Positions 51,452-60,437 of a stretch of 64,000 bases of DNA are shown piece after piece. Position 1 is the first letter of the stretch. Each line of letters begins with the position of its first letter. The position numbers were made by a program, and so were the translations under genes. Origin of the DNA: Candidatus Nanosynbacter sp. TM7-076 (GTDB lineage: Bacteria; Patescibacteriota; Saccharimonadia; Saccharimonadales; Saccharimonadaceae); assembly GCF_022828325.1 (NCBI RefSeq), contig NZ_JAJQJS010000001.1, positions 1 through 64,000 of the forward strand. The letters run 5' to 3'. The notes beneath the pieces are model-generated. The model saw nothing but the letters and a program-made list of their open reading frames with translations, did no database searches and had not been told where the DNA came from.

Positions 51452-51678
51452 AGAAAACAGACATAGCAATGGTAATATTGATCGCGGGTGTGGGTGTGGC
51501 AATCGGCTATATTGTCGCTTCTAATATCTCGTTCTTAAAAGTCCCAGAATCTGGTACAAAAGTACAGACTATTCGAGAAATATCACCTGACGTCGAAAAG
51601 CCAAACCCAGCGATTTTTAATAATAATGCAATAAATCCAACTGTTGAAATATTCGTAGGTCAAGATGCAGCCAAATAG
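51448..51678 (+). CDS. Small membrane protein of the pilus operon
   Basis: 76 aa with an N-terminal membrane helix (IAMVILIAGVGVAIGYIVAS, about 5-24) and a short outer tail. Located where pilP is found in Gram-negative operons, but far too short and without a lipobox. Coupled to pilO by overlap; 13 nt before pilB. Role unknown, probably an alignment-complex accessory. Confidence 0.75.
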   Translation: MKKTDIAMVILIAGVGVAIGYIVASNISFLKVPESGTKVQTIREISPDVEKPNPAIFNNNAINPTVEIFVGQDAAK

Positions 51679-51691
51679 AGAAGGGGTGTAA

Positions 51692-53452
51692 ATGGCTTTA
51701 CTGACGGACGACATCCAAGATAAGTTGATCGAGCTGCTCGTAAACGAGGGGCTTATTGAGAAGTCTGTCATTGATGATGCCTTAAAGCGCGCCTCTGAGA
51801 GCGGCAAACCTCTGTTTAGTTTGCTTAGTGAAGAGGGGTTGCTTGACAATGAACTATTAGTTCATGGTGTGGCTCAAGTTTCGGGCGTGCCGTATGTCAA
51901 TCTGTCGAATAGTGTTATTAGCCAGGATATTTTATCTCTATTACCGTCCGACGTTGCCGAGAGATTTATGGCTGTGCCGTTGGCCGAAGTTCAGAACCGA
52001 TTAGCGGTAGCGATGATCGACGCGAACAACGTTCAAGCGGTAGACTATTTGTCGAACCGCATCCAGCGTCCGATAAAAGTATTCATGGCTTCGGAAGAGA
52101 GTGTCCGCCACGTCTTAGATCAATATAAGACTGACTTATCATCTGTCAATGTGGCTGCACAGGCTTCGCAGGAAGAGTCTTTGTCGGAAGCTGGCAATAT
52201 CAAAACAATTGTTCAGGATTCGCCAATATCACGAGCGCTGTCGACAATTTTGGAATACGCGGTAAAGAGTCACGCATCGGACGTGCATATTGAGCCATTA
52301 GAGAAGGCTTTGAAGATTCGTTGTCGTGTTGACGGTGTTTTGCGTGAGATTATGCAGCTCCCAAAGAGCATTGAGCCGGCGTTAGTCAGTCGTATTAAGA
52401 TTCTTTCCAATCTGAAAATTGATGAGCATCGCATTCCTCAGGACGGTCAATTTGCAGTTAACGTCGCAGGCAAAGAAGTTGACCTTCGTATCGCTATCTC
52501 TCCAGTTGTCTGGGGTGAACAAGTGGTTATTCGTCTGCTTGATAAGAGTGGAAGTTCTTTTAATCTGGAAGATATGGGCTATGCTGGGCGTGCGTTAAGG
52601 ACGATTCGTAAGGGCATTAAGCGACCAAATGGAATGATTCTGACGTCAGGTCCAACTGGTTCTGGTAAGTCAACGAGTTTGTACGCGTTGATTAAGGAGA
52701 TTAAAGACGACACTGTGAATATTGTGACACTTGAGGATCCGGTTGAGTATAAGATGGATGGCGTCAATCAGATTCAGGTGAACGCGGAAGTTGGCTTGAC
52801 GTTTGCTTCTGGGCTGCGCTCAATTTTACGTCAAGACCCAGATATTGTGATGGTTGGTGAGATTCGCGATAACGAAACAGCAAATTTGGCTATTCAGGCA
52901 GCCTTAACGGGACACTTGGTTTTCTCGACACTTCACACAAATTCCGCCGCTGGCGTGCTGCCGCGTTTGTTGGATATGGGAATTGAGCCGTTTCTTATCG
53001 CTAGTACGGTTAACACAATCATCGGTCAGCGTTTGGTGAGGCGAGTGGCGCGTCGTCGAGATATTTATCAATCATCACCACTGGAAACGCAGGCAATTCG
53101 CGAGGCGGTTGGTGGATTATTGCCACAAACGAGGGAACAGGTCGCTCAATACGCGCAAGATTTGGGATATGAAAGTTTGCCACTAGCGACACAGACGTCG
53201 TTTGCCTTGGCAAAAGGAAAAGATACGCCGCAAACTCCTCGCGGTTATGCTGGGCGAGCTGGTTTGTATGAGGTCATGGATATTACTGAAGAGATTCAGA
53301 ATTTGATTGTTAAGCGCGCGACCTCAGCGGAAATTCAGCGAACGGCAATTCAACAGGGTATGATTACGATGCGTCAAGATGGCTATCTGAAGGCGTTGAA
53401 CGGAATAACGACAATAGAAGAAGTTAATAGGGTAGCGGCGGATACCGCGTAA
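51692..53452 (+). CDS. pilB: Type IV pilus extension ATPase PilB, without the zinc tetracysteine
   Basis: 586-aa GspE/PilB ATPase. N-terminal MshEN-like domain (about 1-150), then the motor: Walker A GPTGSGKSTSLYA (about 325-337), Asp box, Walker B ILRQDPDIVMVGEIRD, and His box HLVFSTLHTNSA. GspE-type proteins usually have a CxxC...CxxC zinc site near GYxGRxGxYE; here the region (about 450-530) contains no Cys though GYAGRAGLYEVM is kept. AAGGGG ribosome site upstream. Confidence 0.95.
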   Translation: MALLTDDIQDKLIELLVNEGLIEKSVIDDALKRASESGKPLFSLLSEEGLLDNELLVHGVAQVSGVPYVNLSNSVISQDILSLLPSDVAERFMAVPLAEVQNRLAVAMIDANNVQAVDYLSNRIQRPIKVFMASEESVRHVLDQYKTDLSSVNVAAQASQEESLSEAGNIKTIVQDSPISRALSTILEYAVKSHASDVHIEPLEKALKIRCRVDGVLREIMQLPKSIEPALVSRIKILSNLKIDEHRIPQDGQFAVNVAGKEVDLRIAISPVVWGEQVVIRLLDKSGSSFNLEDMGYAGRALRTIRKGIKRPNGMILTSGPTGSGKSTSLYALIKEIKDDTVNIVTLEDPVEYKMDGVNQIQVNAEVGLTFASGLRSILRQDPDIVMVGEIRDNETANLAIQAALTGHLVFSTLHTNSAAGVLPRLLDMGIEPFLIASTVNTIIGQRLVRRVARRRDIYQSSPLETQAIREAVGGLLPQTREQVAQYAQDLGYESLPLATQTSFALAKGKDTPQTPRGYAGRAGLYEVMDITEEIQNLIVKRATSAEIQRTAIQQGMITMRQDGYLKALNGITTIEEVNRVAADTA

Positions 53453-53463
53453 AAGGAGGAAAT

Positions 53464-54534
53464 ATGAATAATCAAGAATTGCGAATTGAGATTTTGCTGG
53501 AAGAAGTCGTTAAGAAGCGAGCTTCGGACCTTCATATTCAAGTTGGTTTGCCGCCAATGCTGCGAATTGACGGTTCATTAATGCCGGCTACCGGAACTCA
53601 ACCATTGGACGAGCCCGCGGTTGAGAGATTGGTATTTCAGATTCTTGATGAAGATCAGCGACAGATTTTGCTAAAAGATAAGGAATTCGACTTTTCGTTT
53701 GCGTTTGGTACACTGGGACGATTCCGAGTTAACGCCTTCCATGAGCGTGGCAATTTGGCTGCAGCCCTACGTTTGATTCCAAATGAAATTAAGTCGGCGT
53801 CTGAACTGGGTATGCCACCAGTTGTTAACACGTTTGCGGATTTTCCTCGCGGTTTGGTGTTGGTCACTGGTCCAACTGGTTCCGGTAAGTCAACGACTTT
53901 GGCGGCGCTGGTTGATAAGATCAATTCTGAGCGCTCACAGCATATTATTACCATTGAAGACCCTATCGAGTTTACTCACAAGTCGAAAAAATCAGTGGTA
54001 GTTCAGCGTGAAGTTCACTACGATACCTATTCGTTCTCTGCGGCTTTGCGCTCGAGTCTTCGTCAAGACCCAGACGTTGTGTTGATTGGTGAGATGCGCG
54101 ACCTCGAGACGATTTCAGCAGCGATTACGATTGCTGAAACTGGACACTTGGTGTTTGCAACGCTGCACACGAACTCCGCAGCACAATCAATTGACCGTAT
54201 GATTGACGTGTTCCCGCCACACCAGCAACCACAGATTCGCGCTCAGCTCAGTAATATTTTGATGGCAATTTGTTCGCAGCGACTAGTTCCATCTATCGGT
54301 GGTGGACGAGTCGTGGCGGCAGAGGTTTTGATTGCTAATCCAGCGGTGCGCAACATTATTCGTGAAGGTAAATCTCACCAATTGGATGCCGTGATTCAGA
54401 CTGGTGCTGACCAGGGAATGCAGACGATGGATCGAACTTTGGTCAATTTGGTACAGAACGGTACGATTACGTATGATAGTGCTCGTGAATTTGCTGTCGA
54501 TTTGACGGAATTCGAGAGGTTGATGAGGGGGTAA
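53464..54534 (+). CDS. pilT: Type IV pilus retraction ATPase PilT
   Basis: 356-aa hexameric ATPase that depolymerises the pilus. ASDLHIQVGLPPMLRIDG, Walker A GPTGSGKSTTLAAL (about 138-151), SLRQDPDVVLIGEMRD, GHLVFATLHTNSA, and the PilT-like C-terminal AIRNIIREGK-type region (AVRNIIREGKSHQL). Retraction supports twitching and DNA uptake. 11 nt after pilB, AAGGAGG upstream. Confidence 0.96.
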   Translation: MNNQELRIEILLEEVVKKRASDLHIQVGLPPMLRIDGSLMPATGTQPLDEPAVERLVFQILDEDQRQILLKDKEFDFSFAFGTLGRFRVNAFHERGNLAAALRLIPNEIKSASELGMPPVVNTFADFPRGLVLVTGPTGSGKSTTLAALVDKINSERSQHIITIEDPIEFTHKSKKSVVVQREVHYDTYSFSAALRSSLRQDPDVVLIGEMRDLETISAAITIAETGHLVFATLHTNSAAQSIDRMIDVFPPHQQPQIRAQLSNILMAICSQRLVPSIGGGRVVAAEVLIANPAVRNIIREGKSHQLDAVIQTGADQGMQTMDRTLVNLVQNGTITYDSAREFAVDLTEFERLMRG

Positions 54535-54537
54535 TAA

Positions 54538-55752
54538 ATGAAAAAATATGATTACGAAGCCAGAGATAGCGCGAGTAATAAAATCGTTAAATCGGTTGTT
54601 CAGGCTGATAGCGAAAATGCCGCCGCAAAGCTTTTGACGGCTCAGGGTTTTGTGCCGTTAAAAATTGAATTACAAGACGATAAAACAAATTTCTTTGCGA
54701 GGTTTTCTGGTAGAATCACCACTAAGGATAAGGTTGTGTTTACTCGTCAGCTAGCGACTCTTATTGGGGCAGGGTTGCCTTTGGCGCAAAGTCTTCGAAC
54801 AGTTCAGGAACAGACTACGAATAAGCGTATGCAGGAAATAGTCCAGGAAATTATCTCTGACGTTGAAGGTGGTAAATCCTTGTCTGATTCGTTCGCAAAG
54901 CACCCAGAAGCTTTTAATAAAGTTTATGTAGCTTTGGTTTCGGCTGGTGAGACGTCAGGTACGATGGATGATTCGCTTAAGAGGTTAGCTGCTCAGCAGG
55001 AAAAAGAGGCTGCTATGATGAGTAAAATTAGAGGTGCTATGATGTATCCGTCAATTGTCTTGGTAGTGATTATCTTAGTTATCGGATTTATGTTGTTCAC
55101 GGTTGTTCCGCAAGTTGAGGGTCTGTATCGTGACTTAAATAAGGAGTTGCCATTTGTAACTCTTATGATGATTAAAGTGGCGAACTTTTTTAGTAGTCTT
55201 TGGTGGCTTGTTATATTGGCAATGATTATCGGCGGTTATTTCATAGTACAATATCTGAAAACTGAGCAGGGAATTAGGACTAAAGACACCTTTAAGCTTA
55301 ACGTTCCGATGTTCAAAGGGATGTTTAGGAAGATGTACATGGCTCGATTTGCCAGGACTGGTCAAGTTCTTCTGAGTACTGGCGTTCCAATGCTTGACAT
55401 GCTTCGTATTACGTCTGATGCTGTTAATAATGTGATTATTAGCGAAAGCATACTTCGTGCGTCAGATAAGGTAAAGGGCGGTAAGGCCTTGTCAGCTTCT
55501 TTATCTAATGAAGATTATTTCCTAGCAATGGTGCCGCAGATGATTAAAATTGGTGAGCAATCGGGTAAGATTGATGAGATGATGGGTAAGACTGCTCAGG
55601 TGTACGAAGATGAGCTTGATGAGGAAATTCGCGCTTTGTCGACGATGATAGAGCCAGTCCTGATGGTCTTCTTAGCTATAGTTGCTGGTACGATGGTGGC
55701 GGCTATCTTGCTTCCAATTTATAGTTTGGTTGGCAACATCAATATTCGCTAG
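54538..55752 (+). CDS. pilC: Type IV pilus platform protein PilC
   Basis: 404-aa GspF-family inner-membrane protein on which PilB and PilT act. N-terminal YDYEARDSASNKIVKSVVQADS, two GspF domains (about 65-190 and 270-395) and three membrane helices (about 170-195, 220-245, 370-395). KDKVVFTRQLATLIGAGLPL is typical. Length normal. 3 nt after pilT. Confidence 0.96.
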   Translation: MKKYDYEARDSASNKIVKSVVQADSENAAAKLLTAQGFVPLKIELQDDKTNFFARFSGRITTKDKVVFTRQLATLIGAGLPLAQSLRTVQEQTTNKRMQEIVQEIISDVEGGKSLSDSFAKHPEAFNKVYVALVSAGETSGTMDDSLKRLAAQQEKEAAMMSKIRGAMMYPSIVLVVIILVIGFMLFTVVPQVEGLYRDLNKELPFVTLMMIKVANFFSSLWWLVILAMIIGGYFIVQYLKTEQGIRTKDTFKLNVPMFKGMFRKMYMARFARTGQVLLSTGVPMLDMLRITSDAVNNVIISESILRASDKVKGGKALSASLSNEDYFLAMVPQMIKIGEQSGKIDEMMGKTAQVYEDELDEEIRALSTMIEPVLMVFLAIVAGTMVAAILLPIYSLVGNINIR

Positions 55753-55833
55753 ACTGACTTATATTTTTAGTGTATTATAAACTTAAGCATTTTTGCGTAA
55801 ATATAGGTAAACCATAGAAAGGTGGGAAATCTA

Positions 55834-56313
55834 ATGACAAAAAAAGATAATAAAAAAGGATTTACAATCATCGAGGTCGTCCTAGTCTTGGCTATTGCTG
55901 GACTTATCTTTGCGATGGTGTTTATCGCATTGCCAGCTTTGCAGCGTAGCCAGCGCGACCAATCAAGGAAGAACGACGCTTCAACAGTTGCCGCAGCTAT
56001 TACCAATTGGAATTCAGCTAACCGCAACGGCGGCACATTTAACGAAGAATCTCTACGCAAGTATGTCGATAAGCTTGATCAATACGACAAGTCCTCAGAG
56101 TTAAAGGTTGCTACACCTGGTGCTTCAATGTCAGTAGCTAGTAACGAAATCAAGGTTATGCGAGGCAAGAAGTGTCCTTCTAGTACGCCAGCTCCATCTG
56201 CTGACGATCCAGCAAATATAACTTTGCAAAACGGATCTTCACGCAACGCAGCAGTTGTAGTTCTGTTGGAAAATAACGGTTCTCAAAAGCAATTGTATTG
56301 CCAGGACGTATAA
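55834..56313 (+). CDS. pilA: Major type IV prepilin-like protein
   Basis: 159 aa from ATG 55834, behind AAAGGTGGG. Short basic leader ending KKG, then cleavage before FTIIEVVLVLAIAGLIFAMV with Glu5 and a hydrophobic helix. Outer domain of about 120 residues with two Cys near the C-terminus (KKCPSS and LYCQDV) for a disulfide loop. Its own leader (about 45 nt) and terminator set it apart from the leaderless neighbours, fitting high expression. Confidence 0.9.
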   Translation: MTKKDNKKGFTIIEVVLVLAIAGLIFAMVFIALPALQRSQRDQSRKNDASTVAAAITNWNSANRNGGTFNEESLRKYVDKLDQYDKSSELKVATPGASMSVASNEIKVMRGKKCPSSTPAPSADDPANITLQNGSSRNAAVVVLLENNGSQKQLYCQDV

Positions 56314-56330
56314 TCTATAGATAAATTACG

Positions 56331-56360
56331 AATCAGCCTCGGTATGGGGCTGATTTTTTT
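56331..56360 (+). terminator. Terminator after pilA
   Basis: 8-bp stem AATCAGCC (56331-56338) / GGCTGATT (56348-56355), 9-nt loop, then TTTTT. Confidence 0.9.
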
Positions 56361-56372
56361 ATGGTTTTTTGC

Positions 56373-56378
56373 TACCAT
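56373..56378 (+). promoter_or_regulatory. -10 element of pilD
   Basis: TACCAT 7 nt before ATG 56386. Confidence 0.4.
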
Positions 56379-56385
56379 AAGAAGT

Positions 56386-57267
56386 ATGATTAAGTTTGTA
56401 CTAGTGGGATTTTTAGGGGCTATTTTAGGCAGTTTTGCCGGAGCGCAAATTTGGCGCTTGCGAGCTCGTCAATTGATGGAAGATAAAAAAGCCGGAGAAA
56501 AGGTTGACCAAAAGGAATTAAAGAAATTATCTCCATTGATAAAAAAAATTTCCAAAGACAGATCTCGCTGTTTATCTTGCGGACATGAGCTTAAGTGGTA
56601 CGATTTGATTCCTGTGGTAAGTTGGGTCGCTGGATTGGGGCGGTGCAGATATTGCAAAGCATTTATCGGTTGGACGGAAATCTTGCTAGAACTAGTGATG
56701 ACTGGACTGTTTGTCGCGTCTATGGCTTTTTGGCCTGGATCATTGACGGATATCTGGCAAGTCGCGTTGCTGGTCCTATGGTTGGCAAGTTTGGTGCTAC
56801 TGGCGATTTTATTTGTCTATGACCTCAGATGGCTACTTCTTCCAGATGTAATTAATATTCCATTTATCATTCTTGGCGCTATTTTTGCGGGAATAAAAGT
56901 ATGTTTATCTGGCGATTTCTCAAAAAGCTTGATGACGTTATTTGGGTCGATTGCGATTCTGAGCGGAATATATATGGTGCTATATTTATTCTCGAAATAT
57001 CGTTACGGGGAAGATAAAACTTGGATCGGTTTTGGTGATGTTAAGCTTGGACTCGGATTGGGTTTGTTCTTAGGAAATTGGCTTTTGGCATTTGCTGCGT
57101 TGTTTATCGCAAATCTTATCGGCACGCTTCTTGTCTTGCCATCAATGATGCGAGGAAAACTGCAAGCAACTTCACGGATATGCTTCGGCCCATTGCTTAT
57201 CGTAGGGTTTTTACTCGCTTGGTTCTTTAGCCGACAAATTTTAGAGTGGGGCTTTCTTATTGTCTAA
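56386..57267 (+). CDS. pilD: Prepilin peptidase
   Basis: 293-aa aspartic membrane protease that cuts prepilins and may N-methylate them. FLGAILGSFAGAQIWRL N-terminus, zinc-type cysteines CLSCGHELKWYDLIPVVSW and CRYC (retained), and the two catalytic Asp sites: YDLRWLLLPDVINI and GFGDVKLGLGL (GxGD). About eight membrane helices. Start ATG 56386; the earlier in-frame ATG at 56344 lies within the pilA terminator. Confidence 0.95.
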   Translation: MIKFVLVGFLGAILGSFAGAQIWRLRARQLMEDKKAGEKVDQKELKKLSPLIKKISKDRSRCLSCGHELKWYDLIPVVSWVAGLGRCRYCKAFIGWTEILLELVMTGLFVASMAFWPGSLTDIWQVALLVLWLASLVLLAILFVYDLRWLLLPDVINIPFIILGAIFAGIKVCLSGDFSKSLMTLFGSIAILSGIYMVLYLFSKYRYGEDKTWIGFGDVKLGLGLGLFLGNWLLAFAALFIANLIGTLLVLPSMMRGKLQATSRICFGPLLIVGFLLAWFFSRQILEWGFLIV

Positions 57268-57284
57268 GTAAAAAGCGCTTATGC

Positions 57285-57290
57285 TATAAT
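57285..57290 (+). promoter_or_regulatory. -10 element of the minor pilin operon
   Basis: TATAAT 9 nt before ATG 57300; drives four overlapping genes. Confidence 0.6.
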
Positions 57291-57299
57291 GGAGAAGTG

Positions 57300-58040
57300 A
57301 TGGACAATAAACAAAAAGGTTTTACTATAATTGAAGTGATTTTGTTTGTGGCTATTTCTGGCTTGCTGACCTCTATGCTGATGGTCGGTGTAAGTATGTC
57401 AATTAATCGCCAGCAATATCGCGATTCGGTGCAATCATATGCTGGTTTTTTGCGAAATGAGTACTCGAAGGTGGTAAATGTTGAGAATGAGCGATCTAAG
57501 GGCACTTGTCCAATTGAGGGCTCTGATGGTCGAGCTGAAACTCTACGCGGCCAATCTGATTGTGTGATTGTCGGTCGCTATATTACCACTGAAGGTTCTT
57601 TGGGCTCGACTGACGGCAATCTGTACAAAACTTATCCAGTTTATGCCTATAGACCAGATAAGGGTAGTGCGTGGACTTATAAACGTGGCGCTGAGTCTGA
57701 TAAATATATCGTTAATTGGCAAGCAAAAACTAGGTTTTCTAACCAGGCCAAAGATAGTGCGTATATTTCTATTTTGATGTACCGCCACCCAGAGACGGGG
57801 CAGTTGGACATTAGAACCGACACGAGCCGATTTGGTGACAATTTGACTGATTTCGTCAACAATAAAAATAGTGCTGGAGTTGTGCAATCTGCTGGTGAGC
57901 AGCGTCAACAGAGGGAAATTTGTGTTTATGATGACGGCTGGCTACCGGGAGAGAGATTATCTATTTTTCTACGATCACACGCAGGTTCTGCCGATGCTGT
58001 AGTTATGGGTAATGCGACAGGAGGTTGTGCTGATGCGTAA
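57300..58040 (+). CDS. Minor pilin 1
   Basis: 246 aa. Leader MDNKQKG then FTIIEVILFVAISGLLTSML, a class III-like prepilin signal with Glu5. Outer domain with four Cys, including CPIE and CVIVG (about 64 and 83) and two at the end. Overlaps the next gene by 8 nt. Likely a priming or tip pseudopilin. Confidence 0.88.
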   Translation: MDNKQKGFTIIEVILFVAISGLLTSMLMVGVSMSINRQQYRDSVQSYAGFLRNEYSKVVNVENERSKGTCPIEGSDGRAETLRGQSDCVIVGRYITTEGSLGSTDGNLYKTYPVYAYRPDKGSAWTYKRGAESDKYIVNWQAKTRFSNQAKDSAYISILMYRHPETGQLDIRTDTSRFGDNLTDFVNNKNSAGVVQSAGEQRQQREICVYDDGWLPGERLSIFLRSHAGSADAVVMGNATGGCADA

Positions 58041-58614
58041 GTTTAGCAGAGGTGACACGCTTGTCGAAGTGTTACTTGGAGTAACTATTTTTAGCCTAGT
58101 TGCCGTTATTGCATTAGAAACTATGAATCGCGGGATGGCTATTGCTCAGTATTCTTTGGAGACGACGTTGGTTCGTCAACAGGTTGACGCTCAGGCTGAA
58201 ATGCTAAGATATGCGCATGATATGAAAAATGATACTTGGAAGAAATTGGTAGACAATAATTCGGTGAGCGTTTCTGCTGTTAATAGCAATGAAGGAAACT
58301 TGGGTGCTGAGAAATGTCCTGATGATTTTTCTACGAAAGAGTTTGCTTTGGTTGCGACGCCTTCGCTCGCTTCGAAGATTAGTATATTGAACAATCCTGG
58401 AGATTATAAACCAGCAGAAACGTACGCGCGGGTCGATAGTGATACTAAAAAAACGTATGGAATATCTGTTAGATTAGTTAAGCCGAGTACGGCTACTGGA
58501 AGCAGGGATAGCAATAAATATGATGCGTACATAAAAGCGTGCTGGATGCCAGTTGGCAGCAAAATGCCGGCGACTATTGGTACGATTGTGAGGTTGTATG
58601 ATTCGGGATTATAA
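58033..58614 (+). CDS. Minor pilin 2 with a G-D cleavage site
   Basis: 193 aa from ATG 58033 (AGGAGG upstream). Leader MRKFSRG followed by DTLVEVLLGVTIFSLVAVI: residue +1 is Asp rather than the usual Phe/Met, with Glu at +5. PilV/GspI-like position in the operon. Overlaps the next gene by 17 nt. Confidence 0.85.
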   Translation: MRKFSRGDTLVEVLLGVTIFSLVAVIALETMNRGMAIAQYSLETTLVRQQVDAQAEMLRYAHDMKNDTWKKLVDNNSVSVSAVNSNEGNLGAEKCPDDFSTKEFALVATPSLASKISILNNPGDYKPAETYARVDSDTKKTYGISVRLVKPSTATGSRDSNKYDAYIKACWMPVGSKMPATIGTIVRLYDSGL

Positions 58615-59296
58615 AAAAGGATTTACACTTATCGAATTGATGCTCGCAATGAGTTTTATCTCTGTTCTTTTGTTGTCGATTGCAATGGTAGGTATTCAAG
58701 CGGGAAAAATGTATAGCAGAGGAATTGTGCTTCGTGATGTTAATCAGGCGGGGCGAGATATTTCAGACACTATTCGACGTGATTTTCTTCAGGCGAATGC
58801 CGAAAAAATTGACACTACAGGCTTGAGAGTGCCGAATAATAGCAATTGGTCAACTGGTCGACTTTGTCTTGGCTCTCATTCTTATGTGTGGAATAATCCG
58901 AAGTATTTGGACGATCCTAGCCTGTTGGGTGGAAATAGCCTGTTTAAGGTTAATGGTAATCCAGTGAATTTGGTGCGCGTAGTTGATGCGGATAGTGGAT
59001 TGTGTAAAAAAGATGCTTCTGGCAAATATCCGGAAACCGTCGATCTTGCGAAATCGTCCAATTTGCTCAGGGCTATCAATAGCGGCGATGGCTCAATTGG
59101 TGTACACGAAGTTACATTAGAAAAGGTTACCTCAGACAATTCAAGGGAGGCGCTGTATAAATTGACCTTTACGCTGGGGACGAGCAAGATGAGTGAAATA
59201 AGGAATTCTTCCTGTAAAGCTCCGACTGAAGATGATAGCAATTTTGAGTTCTGTGCTATAAATAAATTTGAGATGATTGTGAGGACAAATGGGTAA
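58598..59296 (+). CDS. Minor pilin 3 (PilW-like)
   Basis: 232 aa. Leader MIRDYKKG, then FTLIELMLAMSFISVLLLSI with Glu5. Outer domain with about four Cys (LCLGSH, GLCKKD, SSCKAP, FCAINK). By order and size it corresponds to PilW/GspJ. Translationally coupled to both neighbours. Confidence 0.88.
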   Translation: MIRDYKKGFTLIELMLAMSFISVLLLSIAMVGIQAGKMYSRGIVLRDVNQAGRDISDTIRRDFLQANAEKIDTTGLRVPNNSNWSTGRLCLGSHSYVWNNPKYLDDPSLLGGNSLFKVNGNPVNLVRVVDADSGLCKKDASGKYPETVDLAKSSNLLRAINSGDGSIGVHEVTLEKVTSDNSREALYKLTFTLGTSKMSEIRNSSCKAPTEDDSNFEFCAINKFEMIVRTNG

Positions 59297-60437
59297 AAAT
59301 GCGCGACAATCAGGTGCTGTATCTCTTTTTGCGGTTATATTTGGCGCGATGTTGCTGACTATTGTTACTATTGGTTTTATTAAGTTGATGATTATGGATC
59401 AGCGACAATCCTCGAATAATGATCTGTCGCAGAGTGCTTATGACGCGGCTTTGGCTGGGGTTGAAGATGCTAAGCGTGTGGTTCGTGCCGCCCAGACGGG
59501 CAATATTCAAGCGGCGGGAGTGCTGAATGGTCCAATTAATTGTAATATGGTCGCGGCATCTGGTGTTGTCGGAGGTGGCTCTTCTGGTGAAACTATTATT
59601 AAAACTGGTACAGATGCGGGTAAAAAATTTGATCAAGCGTATACTTGCGTAAAGATCACTATGAAATCTCAAGATTTTATATATAAGTCTATCGAGGAAA
59701 AATCTCAAATTGTGCCACTACGCGCAACTGGTTCATTCAATAAGATATCTATTGAATGGTATAGGCGCGATGATGAGAGTAATTTGAATGGCGCCAACGC
59801 CGCTAACACTGAAATATCCACTTCTGGGGATCTGCCGACGAAAAACAACTGGAATGCCAATTCGCCACAATTGATGCGCGTGCAGCTTATTAACCCAGGC
59901 GCCACCTTTAATTTAGCGGCTTTAGACTCAACTGGTGTCACTTCTTTCTTACGACCGAATGTTTTAAGATCAGACGTAGTAGGTCAGAATGGTACTGCTG
60001 TTTCTGGTAAGATTTCTGATCATCCACGCGCAACTGACGGTAACGAACATAATAACGGAACAAGTGTGATTTCTTGCAGCAAGACATTCAAGTTTTCTGG
60101 CGAATATTCATGTAAAGCGGTGATTGATGTTGATGAGATTCCAGCCGGTAGCGAAACTGCGTTCTTAAGGTTATTACCTATATATAAAGGTGGTAGTGTG
60201 AAGATTTCTCTTCAGAAAACCGACGGAACGATTGTCAATTTTGATGGAGTCCAGCCAATTGTCGATTCCACGGGGCGGGCAAGTGATTTATTCAGAAGAG
60301 TTGAAGCTCGATTGCAAATAGGAGATGATTTCGCATATCCTAATAATGCGGTTGAATTAAAGAATAGTCTATGCAAAGATTTCTCTGTATCTGGCGGCGG
60401 ATCTGCTACCGCAGGTCGATGTAAGCCCATAAGCTAA
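59289..60437 (+). CDS. PilX-like minor pilin/assembly protein
   Basis: 382 aa. N-terminal MGKNARQSGAVSLFAVIFG and a membrane helix (about 10-33), without a clear FTxxE signal; SAYDAALAGVEDAKRVV resembles PilX proteins. Ser/Thr/Gly-rich outer domain of about 345 residues with about six Cys. Last gene of the minor pilin operon; converges with the Xer gene with a 4-nt overlap of coding ends. Confidence 0.8.
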   Translation: MGKNARQSGAVSLFAVIFGAMLLTIVTIGFIKLMIMDQRQSSNNDLSQSAYDAALAGVEDAKRVVRAAQTGNIQAAGVLNGPINCNMVAASGVVGGGSSGETIIKTGTDAGKKFDQAYTCVKITMKSQDFIYKSIEEKSQIVPLRATGSFNKISIEWYRRDDESNLNGANAANTEISTSGDLPTKNNWNANSPQLMRVQLINPGATFNLAALDSTGVTSFLRPNVLRSDVVGQNGTAVSGKISDHPRATDGNEHNNGTSVISCSKTFKFSGEYSCKAVIDVDEIPAGSETAFLRLLPIYKGGSVKISLQKTDGTIVNFDGVQPIVDSTGRASDLFRRVEARLQIGDDFAYPNNAVELKNSLCKDFSVSGGGSATAGRCKPIS

